Shown: positions 30,821-38,264 of the stretch, in pieces | Position numbering within the stretch: position 1 is the first letter of the stretch | How the letters are laid out: each line of letters starts with the position of its first letter | Source of the DNA: CAYWEM01 sp964457225 | GTDB lineage: Bacteria > Acidobacteriota > Aminicenantia > UBA2199 | NCBI GenBank assembly: GCA_964457225.1 | Contig: CAYWEM010000018.1 | Span: 1 to 50,214, forward strand | DNA length: 50,214 nucleotides | Direction of reading: 5' to 3' | The notes under the pieces: generated by a model | Seen by the model: only the letters and a program-made list of their open reading frames with translations | Told to the model about the DNA's origin: nothing | Database searches by the model: none | Position numbers and translations under genes: made by a program

Positions 30821-31903
30821 ATGAACACCATGAAAAAGACGATCGCCGTTTTGCTGGTCATCTTCCTGGCCCTGCCGGCTATTTTTGCCGTAACCTGGGC
30901 GGTGGGCCTGACCCGGGCCTTTCTTTCCCCGAAATTGTTGTCCGAAGTGCCGGCTGAAATGGCGGCCAGGCTGCCAAATTTTCTGAACGAGTTTCTGCTG
31001 GCTGTGGAAAGAGGTGAAGTCAAGGTCGATCCTGCATCCAGGGTCTGGATGGAAGCCGCTTCCAGGGTGTCCAGACGCCCGGCCGAACTCCTGGTCGAAA
31101 CTGGAGTACATCACTGGATCAACCATGAACTGAGAGACACGCTGGACAACCTGGGTGCGGTACTGCGGGGTGAGGGCAGCGCCGATGAAGTCTACCTCGA
31201 TTTTCGTCCGCTCAAGGAAGCCCTGCGTCATGAATCCTGGTTGAGTTACTTCACCGCCGTAGTGGAGCAATTGCCGGCCTGTTCCCAGGCTGATGAAGAA
31301 AAATGGGTCGGGGCCGCCTGGCAGATTAAGAATCGGAATGCACCCAGACTGCCGGATTGCCGGCCTCTTTCGGCCGGCCCGGAACTGATCGAGCAGGCCT
31401 TCCTGCAGATTCGGGAGGATGTAATCAAAGATATCCCCGAACGGGAATACCTGATAGGCGGACCTAATACCGGTTTTTGGCCCGGAGAACTGTCCCGTTT
31501 CGTCTCCGGACTGACTTTCATCCTGTTTCTTTTTCCGGCCCTGTTCACCGCCCTGGCCGCATTAATGGCCGGAGGCGGCTGGCCCGGGTTTTTCAGGTGG
31601 AGCGGCATAATCACCCTGACCGGGGGGCTGATTTCTCTGGGACTGGCCGCGCTGGTCGACCGTTTGTTTTTTCTGGGAGCTCCGACCTCATGGGTCTTTT
31701 CCGAGCTGGAAGGCACCAACCGCTATAATGAATTCCTGGGCGACTGGATCCACTCTCTGTTGGCTCCGGCGGCCAAAACCATGGTCGCTCCCGTGATTTC
31801 GGTAGCCCAGGCGGTATGCGTGGTGGGGATAATCCTCTTTGCTTTTTCCTATGCTTTTCAACCCGCCGCCAGGAGTGAAACTCCCGGTCGCACCGGGGAA
31901 TGA
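30821..31903 (+). CDS. Membrane protein of unknown function
   Basis: This 360-residue protein was not recognised. It has an N-terminal hydrophobic helix (about 5-25) and a soluble, probably periplasmic, region of about 200 residues with few cysteines. Three membrane helices lie toward the C-terminus (about 228-250, 260-283 and 320-345). GGAGG at 30809-30813 precedes the ATG. Thirty-two bases later a LolD-type ATPase begins, so the two may form an export unit. The topology (one helix, periplasmic loop, then helices) superficially recalls MacB/LolC-type permeases, but their sequence motifs are not evident, so no function is assigned. Confidence 0.75.
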   Translation: MNTMKKTIAVLLVIFLALPAIFAVTWAVGLTRAFLSPKLLSEVPAEMAARLPNFLNEFLLAVERGEVKVDPASRVWMEAASRVSRRPAELLVETGVHHWINHELRDTLDNLGAVLRGEGSADEVYLDFRPLKEALRHESWLSYFTAVVEQLPACSQADEEKWVGAAWQIKNRNAPRLPDCRPLSAGPELIEQAFLQIREDVIKDIPEREYLIGGPNTGFWPGELSRFVSGLTFILFLFPALFTALAALMAGGGWPGFFRWSGIITLTGGLISLGLAALVDRLFFLGAPTSWVFSELEGTNRYNEFLGDWIHSLLAPAAKTMVAPVISVAQAVCVVGIILFAFSYAFQPAARSETPGRTGE

Positions 31904-31935
31904 TCGGGACGGCAAAGTAACGCAGGCGGGGTAAT

Positions 31936-32652
31936 TTGGCTGAAAACCAAGTAAACAATTCCGAACCTGAAATACTTCGAGCCGTTAACCTGGCCAAGGG
32001 TTTCCAGATGCCTGACAAAAGCCGGCTGCTGCTTTTCCGGGGACTTGAGCTGAGCTTGAGCCGGGCCTCGGTAACCGCGGTAACCGGCGCATCAGGAGCC
32101 GGAAAAAGCACCCTCCTGCACCTGCTGGGAACCCTTGACCGACCTGATGAGGGTGAAATTATCTATCGCGGAGAAAACGTGCTTCTTTTCGACCGCCAGC
32201 GCCGCGCTTTGTATCGAAACCGGGAAATCGGGTTTCTCTTTCAGTTTCACTACCTGGTGCCGGAATTGACCGTGCTGGAAAACGTGGCTGCCCCCAGCCT
32301 GGCCCTGGAATTCAAAAGGCGGCCGGCCATGGAAAAAGCCGAGATCCTGCTTCAGGAAGTGGATTTACTCGACAAGAAGTTTTGTTTCCCCTGGCAATTG
32401 TCCGGGGGAGAGAGACAGCGGGCCGCCATCGCCCGGGCCCTGGTCAATTCACCCCGCTTGTTGTTCGCCGATGAACCCACGGGCAGCCTGGACTGGCGAA
32501 ACGGCATGATGATAATGGATTTACTGCGCAATATGATCGCCGAGCGAGGCCTGGCCGCCCTGATCGTCACTCACAACCGGCAGCTGGCCGCCATGGCCGA
32601 CCGGGTTTTCCTGCTTGAGAAAGGTTTGCTGACACTCGAGGGCAAATCATGA
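31936..32652 (+). CDS. ABC transporter ATP-binding protein, LolD/MacB type
   Basis: The 238-residue ATPase has the full set of motifs: Walker A GASGAGKST, Q-loop FLFQFHYLVPELTVLENV, signature LSGGERQRAAIARAL, Walker B LLFADEPTGSLD and H-loop IVTHN. The FLFQFHYLxPELTxLENV and DEPTGSLD wording is typical of LolD/MacB/FtsE-group ATPases, which move lipoproteins or export substrates across the envelope. The start is probably the TTG at 31936, preceded by AGGCGGGG. No recognisable LolC/LolE or MacB permease gene follows; the upstream membrane protein is the only candidate partner. Confidence 0.92.
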   Translation: MAENQVNNSEPEILRAVNLAKGFQMPDKSRLLLFRGLELSLSRASVTAVTGASGAGKSTLLHLLGTLDRPDEGEIIYRGENVLLFDRQRRALYRNREIGFLFQFHYLVPELTVLENVAAPSLALEFKRRPAMEKAEILLQEVDLLDKKFCFPWQLSGGERQRAAIARALVNSPRLLFADEPTGSLDWRNGMMIMDLLRNMIAERGLAALIVTHNRQLAAMADRVFLLEKGLLTLEGKS

Positions 32653-32666
32653 TTCCTGTTTTCTGA
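32649..32666 (+). other. Five-codon minicistron bridging two genes
   Basis: ATG at 32649 overlaps the ATPase stop (ATGA). It encodes MIPVF, and its own TGA at 32664-32666 overlaps the ATG of the phosphatase gene at 32666 (TGATG). Such a bridge could pass ribosomes from one gene to the next where no ribosome site is visible. It could also be coincidence. Confidence 0.25.
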
Positions 32667-33328
32667 TGCAGAAATCAAAGTACTCAGGTGTGATCCTGGA
32701 TCTGGACGGCACCCTGCTCGATTCTCTCCCGGGAATAGCCCGGGCCATGAACCTGGTGCTGGCCTCCTGCGGGCGACCGTGGCATCCTGAAGAAGCATAC
32801 CGTGACTACATCGGCAACGGTCTTGAAGAAACAGTAAGACGAGCCGCCCGGGCCGCCGGACTGCAGGAAGATTCGGGGAATCTGGTCAGCGAGTACCGCA
32901 GGCACTACCGGGAGGTCTGGCCGGATTTCAGCCTGCCTTACCCGGGAATTCATGCTGTACTGAGAAAACTAGCCGCCCGCTCCGCCGTTCAGTTGGCGGT
33001 TCTGTCCAACAAACACGAGCAGTTTACCAGGGACATGACGGCGTATTTTTTCCCCGACATTCCCTTCAAGGCGGTCAGGGGATCGATGGATGGAATTCCG
33101 GCCAAGCCCGATCCGCTGGTGGCCCTGGAAATCGCCGCATTACAGGGCCTGGCGCCTGAAAGGATTTTTTTACTGGGTGACAGTGAGATAGACCTGCAGA
33201 CCGCGCGGAATGCAGGAATGCAGCCGGTCCTGGCTGCCTGGGGTTACGGGTCCCCCGGTTTGAGTTCAGCTTTTCCGGAGGCCTTGGTGCTGACAGAAGC
33301 GGGTGATTTGCTTGAATTGTTTCATTGA
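32666..33328 (+). CDS. HAD-family phosphatase, phosphoglycolate phosphatase-like
   Basis: This 220-residue haloacid-dehalogenase hydrolase has the nucleophile motif LDLDGTLLDS (Asp12, Asp14), an alpha-helical cap (about 20-85), motif II VLSNK, motif III lysine in PAKPDP and motif IV LLGDSEIDL. The layout matches Gph-type phosphatases that hydrolyse 2-phosphoglycolate or small sugar phosphates, but HAD substrate range cannot be read from sequence. It follows the LolD-type ATPase with a 13-base gap and no clear ribosome site of its own. Confidence 0.9.
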   Translation: MQKSKYSGVILDLDGTLLDSLPGIARAMNLVLASCGRPWHPEEAYRDYIGNGLEETVRRAARAAGLQEDSGNLVSEYRRHYREVWPDFSLPYPGIHAVLRKLAARSAVQLAVLSNKHEQFTRDMTAYFFPDIPFKAVRGSMDGIPAKPDPLVALEIAALQGLAPERIFLLGDSEIDLQTARNAGMQPVLAAWGYGSPGLSSAFPEALVLTEAGDLLELFH

Positions 33329-33372
33329 GTTCAGTTTTCTGAAAGGATGACTAACCAAGCCGAAAGAATTGC

Positions 33373-33402
33373 TTGACTTTTTTCTTTTCAGCGTGTTATG
33401 AA
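33373..33402 (+). promoter_or_regulatory. Promoter for the BNR propeller gene
   Basis: TTGACT (33373-33378) and TATGAA (33397-33402) are spaced by 18 bases, 63 bases before the ATG at 33466. Confidence 0.5.
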
Positions 33403-33465
33403 AAACTGGTTTCTCCAAAACGTCCATAATTCTCCGGGCGAATAAGTCCATCCAGGAGGATGACA

Positions 33466-36216
33466 ATGAAAAGAACGGCGAATATTCTTTTTCTGGCCGG
33501 GATTCTCCTTTTTCCGGTCTTGTTTTTCCTGAGTGCTGAAACCGGCCCGGGGAAAAAGCAATTCAAGCTCGATGAAGAAGCTCTAAAGGTTTTTTCCTAC
33601 CGGGCCATAGGTCCGACCAGGCAGAGCGGACGATTCATTGAAATAGCAGTTCCCGAGGGATCATCTCATACTTTTTATGCGGCCAGCGCCAGCGGCGGCC
33701 TGTGGAAAACCGAGAACAACGGAGTTTCCTTCACACCCTTGTTTGACCGGGAAAAGGTCTTTTCCATCGGGGCGGTAGCCGTGGCAAAAAGCGATCCGAG
33801 CATAGTCTGGCTGGGCAGTGGAGAAGCCAACAATTCCCGCAGTTCCTACTGGGGCGATGGAGTTTACAAATCAACGGACAGTGGTAAAACCTGGACCAAC
33901 ATGGGCCTGCCTGAAAGTCATCACATAGGCCGGGTGGTCATTCATCCGAAAAATCCAGACATCGTTTACGTGGCAGCTCTGGGCAAGCTCTATTCGGAGA
34001 ATCCGGAGCGGGGCCTTTACAAGACCGTTGACGGCGGTAAAAACTGGGAAAAAGTTCTGGAAGTGATACACCGGGGCAGGCATATCGGCGTGGTCGACGT
34101 GGCCATGGATCCGCTTGATCCTGATATCATCTATGCAGCTTCATATGACAAGGTGCGCCGCCCCTGGACTTTTAACTTGGGCGGTCCGGGCAGTGGGCTG
34201 TACAAATCGGTTGACGGTGGGAAAAACTGGATCAAACTGGGCGGCGGCCTGCCCGGAGGAATGCTGGGTCGGATCGGTATCGCCGTTTTTGAACGAGATC
34301 CGAACATAGTCTACGTTTGCGTGGAGAACGCCAACAAGCCGGGCATATCGGATCGTCAGCGGGAAAAAGAACTGCTGGAAGGAAAAAGCAGTGCCGGCAT
34401 GATCGACGGAGAAATATACCGCAGTGACGATCGCGGTCAGACCTGGCGCAAGGTGAGTCCGGACGGAGTCAGTATCGGGGGGAACCCGGGCTACTATTAC
34501 GGCCAGATCCGCATTGACCCGAACGATGACCAGCGCGTCTTTGTCCTGTCGGTCGGGGTGCTGGGTACGGAAGACGGTGGACGCAACTGGAACATGCGTG
34601 CCCTGAGCGGTTTTTTCGGGGGTGATGTTCACGATTTGTGGATCAACCCGGCTGATTCAAAACACATGATCATCGCCTTTGACCAGGGCCTGAGCATAAC
34701 CTATGACCGGGGAAAAAACTGGTTTCACCCCGATCATCTGCCCCTTGGTCAGTTCTATGCGGTAGGGGTGGATATGGCTTATCCCTACAATATTGCCGGC
34801 GGTCTGCAGGACAACGGCTCTGTCATGGGGCCCAGCAGCAAGCGTGATTTCGGCGCGATCAGGCTGGAAGACTGGCAGCGGGTCGGCGGAGGCGATGGTT
34901 TTTACAACGTATTCGACCAGAGCAACAACCGCTTCCTGTACAATGAATCACAGTTCGGTAACATACAACGTATAGACCTGTTGACCGGGGATCGTAAAAA
35001 CATCGCCTACCAGGCCAGGCGCCGTGATCTTCGCTGGAACTGGATGAGTCCGATTCTGATTTCTCCGCACAACAGTGATGTTATATACCACGGGGCCAAC
35101 ATTTTGCTGAGGTCTCCTTTCCGAGGCGAATACTGGGAGGAAATCAGCCCCGATCTGACCAGCAATGACCGCCGCAAGCTGACCACAGGGAAGGGTGGTG
35201 ACGGCAACATTCAGTATTGCACCATCACCACCATCGATGAATCCCCCCTGCTTGAGGGCTTGATCTGGGTCGGCACTGATGACGGAAACGTTCAGTTGAC
35301 CCGGGACGGCGGGAAAAACTGGACCCTGCTCAACAACAGAATACCCGGCAATCCCGGATACTGGGTTTCACGGGTGATCGCCTCTGCGCACCAGGCCGGC
35401 CGGGCTTACCTGGCTTACACCGGGTATCGAAATGACGATTTTCGCTCCTTTCTGTATCGAAGCGATGATTTCGGTCAGACCTGGAGGTCGATAAGCAAGA
35501 ACCTGCCGTCTGAGCCGATCAACGTCATTCGCGAAGATCATCGCAACCAGGACCTGCTTTTCGTCGGAACTGAATTCGCGGTTTACATTTCGCTTGACGG
35601 CGGTGAGTCCTGGACCAGGATGAAGAACAACATGCCCACCCAGCCGGTGCACGACCTGGTAATTCACCCCCGGGAAGCCGAGCTGGTGGTCGCTACTCAT
35701 GGCCGCAGCATATACATAGCCAATATCGCCCCTCTGCAGGAATTGAAGCCGGAGGTGTTGGACAGCGACTTACATCTTTTCCGCATCAAGCCGAAAATCC
35801 GCTATCTTGGAGCAGCCTCCAATGTTTCCAGTTCCATCAATTTCGCCGGAGAAAGTGAAGCGGCAGGCAGTGAAATATACTTTTACCTGTCCCGGGAATG
35901 CCCGGAAGTGACAATAACGGTAAGCCGGGGCTCGGAAAAGATCAACGAATGGACCATGAAGGGAAAAGCCGGCATCAACCGTACTCTCTGGATGATGAAC
36001 CGGAAAATTCCCCGAACTGCATCGGAGCGTAAAGAACTGGAAGAAATGTTGAAACGCTGGCAGGCAATGGGCTATTCCAGGCAGGTTGACCTTGATTTTC
36101 GCGAGGAAGCGGCTTCCGAGGGCGATTACACGGTAACCGTCCGCAGCAGCGGTCTGGAGGTTTCATCGGCGGCCACCATCCTGCGTGATTCCTGGTTTGC
36201 CGCTGAGCGATATTGA
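33466..36216 (+). CDS. Secreted BNR/sortilin (VPS10)-like beta-propeller protein
   Basis: The protein has 916 residues with a signal peptide (hydrophobic stretch ILFLAGILLFPVLFFLSA). It is built of BNR/Asp-box repeats: YKSTDSGKTWTN, YKTVDGGKNWEK, YKSVDGGKNWIK, YRSDDRGQTWRK, TRDGGKNWTL, YRSDDFGQTWRS and SLDGGESWTR. This pattern matches large exported sortilin/glycosidase-like propellers common in Acidobacteriota and Bacteroidota. Sialidase activity cannot be inferred. The last 150 residues form a separate polar domain. GGAGG at 33455-33459 fits the ATG at 33466 (six-base gap) rather than the one at 33460. It is 19 bases before an M28 peptidase gene, suggesting a joint role in extracellular protein use. 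Confidence 0.92.
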   Translation: MKRTANILFLAGILLFPVLFFLSAETGPGKKQFKLDEEALKVFSYRAIGPTRQSGRFIEIAVPEGSSHTFYAASASGGLWKTENNGVSFTPLFDREKVFSIGAVAVAKSDPSIVWLGSGEANNSRSSYWGDGVYKSTDSGKTWTNMGLPESHHIGRVVIHPKNPDIVYVAALGKLYSENPERGLYKTVDGGKNWEKVLEVIHRGRHIGVVDVAMDPLDPDIIYAASYDKVRRPWTFNLGGPGSGLYKSVDGGKNWIKLGGGLPGGMLGRIGIAVFERDPNIVYVCVENANKPGISDRQREKELLEGKSSAGMIDGEIYRSDDRGQTWRKVSPDGVSIGGNPGYYYGQIRIDPNDDQRVFVLSVGVLGTEDGGRNWNMRALSGFFGGDVHDLWINPADSKHMIIAFDQGLSITYDRGKNWFHPDHLPLGQFYAVGVDMAYPYNIAGGLQDNGSVMGPSSKRDFGAIRLEDWQRVGGGDGFYNVFDQSNNRFLYNESQFGNIQRIDLLTGDRKNIAYQARRRDLRWNWMSPILISPHNSDVIYHGANILLRSPFRGEYWEEISPDLTSNDRRKLTTGKGGDGNIQYCTITTIDESPLLEGLIWVGTDDGNVQLTRDGGKNWTLLNNRIPGNPGYWVSRVIASAHQAGRAYLAYTGYRNDDFRSFLYRSDDFGQTWRSISKNLPSEPINVIREDHRNQDLLFVGTEFAVYISLDGGESWTRMKNNMPTQPVHDLVIHPREAELVVATHGRSIYIANIAPLQELKPEVLDSDLHLFRIKPKIRYLGAASNVSSSINFAGESEAAGSEIYFYLSRECPEVTITVSRGSEKINEWTMKGKAGINRTLWMMNRKIPRTASERKELEEMLKRWQAMGYSRQVDLDFREEAASEGDYTVTVRSSGLEVSSAATILRDSWFAAERY

Positions 36217-36235
36217 TTTTCTGAAGGTGAAACAA

Positions 36236-37750
36236 GTGAAAAAAGTTTTGAAGTCTTTGTTTGTTTTATTGCTGTTATTAACGGGACTTAAATATGCTCC
36301 CGCCCGAACCTCGGCGGAGGAATTCAGGCCCGGTGTTCCTGAAGACAAGATTCTGCGGGCCATGCACTCGATTTCCAGTCACCCAATCATGGAATGGGTT
36401 ATTGAACTCTGCTCGGAAAAGTACGAAGGCCGCCTGAGCGGCACCCCGGCCTATGATGCCGCGGCCGAATGGCTGGCCGGCAAACTGAGGCAGTGGGGGC
36501 TCAAGCCCGGAGGTGATGATAAAACCTTTTATCAGCACTTCGCCAATCCATACACCCTGGTGCTGCCCGGTTCGTACCTGGCCCTGGAACTGCCGGTCGG
36601 CCGGGGCGGATTTGTCAGGAAGCATTACCGCTACCAGGATGAATACTTTCCGGGCGCCACTTCGGACAGCGGTGAATTGAGCGCCGAGGTCATCTACGTG
36701 GGTTACGGCATCAGTGCCCCTGAACTTGGTTTTGACGAGTACCGCGGGATTGACGTCAGGGGAAAAATCGTGCTGGTGGAGACTGAAGTGCCGGTGTCCC
36801 CGGCCAGGGATCCGGAAAAATTCGCCGCCTGGCGCCCTTATTCATTTCACCAGTACAAGATGAAAAACGCCCGCGATAAAGGAGCGGCGGGCATGCTCTA
36901 TAACTACCATATAGTGAATCCCAACGGGCTTTTCCAGGAAGGGTTCCAGATAAGTTACGTGGGCTCGGAAATAGTCAACGATATTTTCGCCGGCAGCGGC
37001 CGGGACCATGGCCAAACCAGGCAAAGCATTATCGAACGGCTGAAACCGGCTTCTTTTCGAACCGGGAAAAAAGTGAGCATGAAAAACCTGACCCGTCACC
37101 AGCCTGATGGACGCAGCTCAAACCTAATTGGGTTCATCCCGGCCACCGCCAAAGACAAAACCGATGAAACACTGCTGATCGGAGCCCATCTCGATCACCT
37201 GGGCCTGAGCCATGAACTGATGCCCGGGGCCAATGACAACGCCTCCGGGGTGGCGGTGGTGATGGCCGTTGCCGAGGCGCTGGCCGGCCTGGATATTCCC
37301 CTGCGCCGTTCACTGGCTTTCGTCTTTTTCGGAGCGGAAGAACAGGGCGTCAAGGGGTCGGAGTATTTCCTGACTGATATACCGCCGGGGATAGGAACTA
37401 TAAAAGCTTTCTTCAACCTGGACGGAGTAGGGCGGGGCACCGGCCTGAACGCCCTGGCCGCCCTGAATTATCCGGGGCTCTGGGCCAAACTGGAAAAGAG
37501 CAACCGGGGCTACATCAGGCGGGAACTGAGGCCCCTGTCCTTTCACAATCTGGCCAGGCCGCGACTTGATGCCGCTCATTTCATGTGGGCCGGCATCCCC
37601 ACCCTGTCATTCAGCGCTTTTGGATCAGAGAACCTGCCATACGCCACCTACCATACGACCCATGACCGCCCGGAGATACTCACTCCGGAAATCATGGAGG
37701 ACCTGGCCCGGCTGCTTTTCCTGACCTTGCTGGATATGGCCCTGGAATGA
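36236..37750 (+). CDS. Exported M28 family zinc aminopeptidase
   Basis: This secreted metallopeptidase has 504 residues. The start is GTG at 36236, with GAAGGTGA five bases upstream; the frame is open upstream but overlaps the previous gene. After a signal peptide (MKKVLKSLFVLLLLLTGL), a PA-like insert lies at about 145-270. The catalytic domain carries the two-zinc ligands: HLDHLG (His318, with Asp320), GANDNASG (Asp334), GAEEQG (Glu368/369), NLDGVGR (Asp396) and the late TYHTTHD histidine. M28 enzymes release N-terminal amino acids from peptides. It is co-transcribed with the BNR propeller gene. Confidence 0.94.
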   Translation: MKKVLKSLFVLLLLLTGLKYAPARTSAEEFRPGVPEDKILRAMHSISSHPIMEWVIELCSEKYEGRLSGTPAYDAAAEWLAGKLRQWGLKPGGDDKTFYQHFANPYTLVLPGSYLALELPVGRGGFVRKHYRYQDEYFPGATSDSGELSAEVIYVGYGISAPELGFDEYRGIDVRGKIVLVETEVPVSPARDPEKFAAWRPYSFHQYKMKNARDKGAAGMLYNYHIVNPNGLFQEGFQISYVGSEIVNDIFAGSGRDHGQTRQSIIERLKPASFRTGKKVSMKNLTRHQPDGRSSNLIGFIPATAKDKTDETLLIGAHLDHLGLSHELMPGANDNASGVAVVMAVAEALAGLDIPLRRSLAFVFFGAEEQGVKGSEYFLTDIPPGIGTIKAFFNLDGVGRGTGLNALAALNYPGLWAKLEKSNRGYIRRELRPLSFHNLARPRLDAAHFMWAGIPTLSFSAFGSENLPYATYHTTHDRPEILTPEIMEDLARLLFLTLLDMALE

Positions 37751-37788
37751 GCTTGATTGACTGATTTCAACGGAGGGGTTTCAGCCTG

Positions 37789-37797
37789 TGCTATAAT
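37789..37797 (+). promoter_or_regulatory. Extended -10 promoter for flbD
   Basis: TGCTATAAT is a perfect extended -10. No -35 stands out. The start point would be about 20 bases before the flbD ATG, leaving room for the AAGGAG site at 37811-37816. Confidence 0.6.
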
Positions 37798-37824
37798 ATC
37801 GATTCCAGTAAAGGAGCCGGACCT

Positions 37825-38097
37825 ATGATCAGATTGATGAGAAAAGACGGAGTCGAAATACTCCTCAATACTGAAAAGATAAAAAGAATCGAAGAAGGCC
37901 CCTGCTCAAAAATAATCCTGATTGACGATGAAGTGTTGCTGGTCAAGAATTCTGCCTTTGACATCAGCACCAAGATCAAAGCTGCTGAGGCCGGCATAAA
38001 GGAAGAGCAGAGAATACTGGCCGCGGCTGTGGCCGAAGCCAGGAAAGCGGCCCGGGAAATGAATCAGGAAGAAGAGCCAAACCCAGTCAAGGATTGA
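37825..38097 (+). CDS. flbD: FlbD/SwrD-like flagellar protein
   Basis: This small protein of 90 residues has a first half matching the FlbD family (MIRLMRKDGVEILLNTEKIK, then a segment corresponding to the family's PDTxIxLxNG and VxES features). FlbD/SwrD members are encoded in flagellar operons, and the Bacillus protein raises motor torque. The second half is an Ala/Glu-rich helical tail not typical of the family. It has its own extended -10 promoter and AAGGAG site eight bases from the ATG. It stands apart from other flagellar genes but beside kinases and chemoreceptors, supporting motility control in this region. Confidence 0.75.
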   Translation: MIRLMRKDGVEILLNTEKIKRIEEGPCSKIILIDDEVLLVKNSAFDISTKIKAAEAGIKEEQRILAAAVAEARKAAREMNQEEEPNPVKD

Positions 38098-38156
38098 TGA
38101 TTTCCGAAAAAACTGACAGTCTCTCCAGGCCTTTATTTGAAAACAAAGCGCACTCG

Positions 38157-38185
38157 TTGACAAGATTAACCAAAGCAAATATCAT
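38157..38185 (+). promoter_or_regulatory. Sigma70 promoter for the multi-PAS kinase
   Basis: TTGACA (38157-38162), a 17-base spacer and TATCAT (38180-38185). A GAGGAGAAGG ribosome site (about 38203-38212) follows, then the ATG at 38220. Confidence 0.65.
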
Positions 38186-38219
38186 TTAAGAGTTCCACGG
38201 TCTGAGGAGAAGGTTTTTG

Positions 38220-38264
38220 ATGAAAGAATCCGCGGGAAACTGTTTTACAAAAAAAACAAGGTGA
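38220..38264 (+). other. Short ORF, probably the displaced N-terminus of the next kinase
   Basis: ATG at 38220 has the best ribosome site and promoter, yet it runs only 14 codons (MKESAGNCFTKKTR) to TGA at 38262-38264. It crosses a run of eight A (38249-38256). A one-base shift backward there (or one extra A in the true sequence) joins it to the kinase frame. Alternatively it is a leader peptide coupled to the GTG at 38261 (GTGA overlap). Confidence 0.5.
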
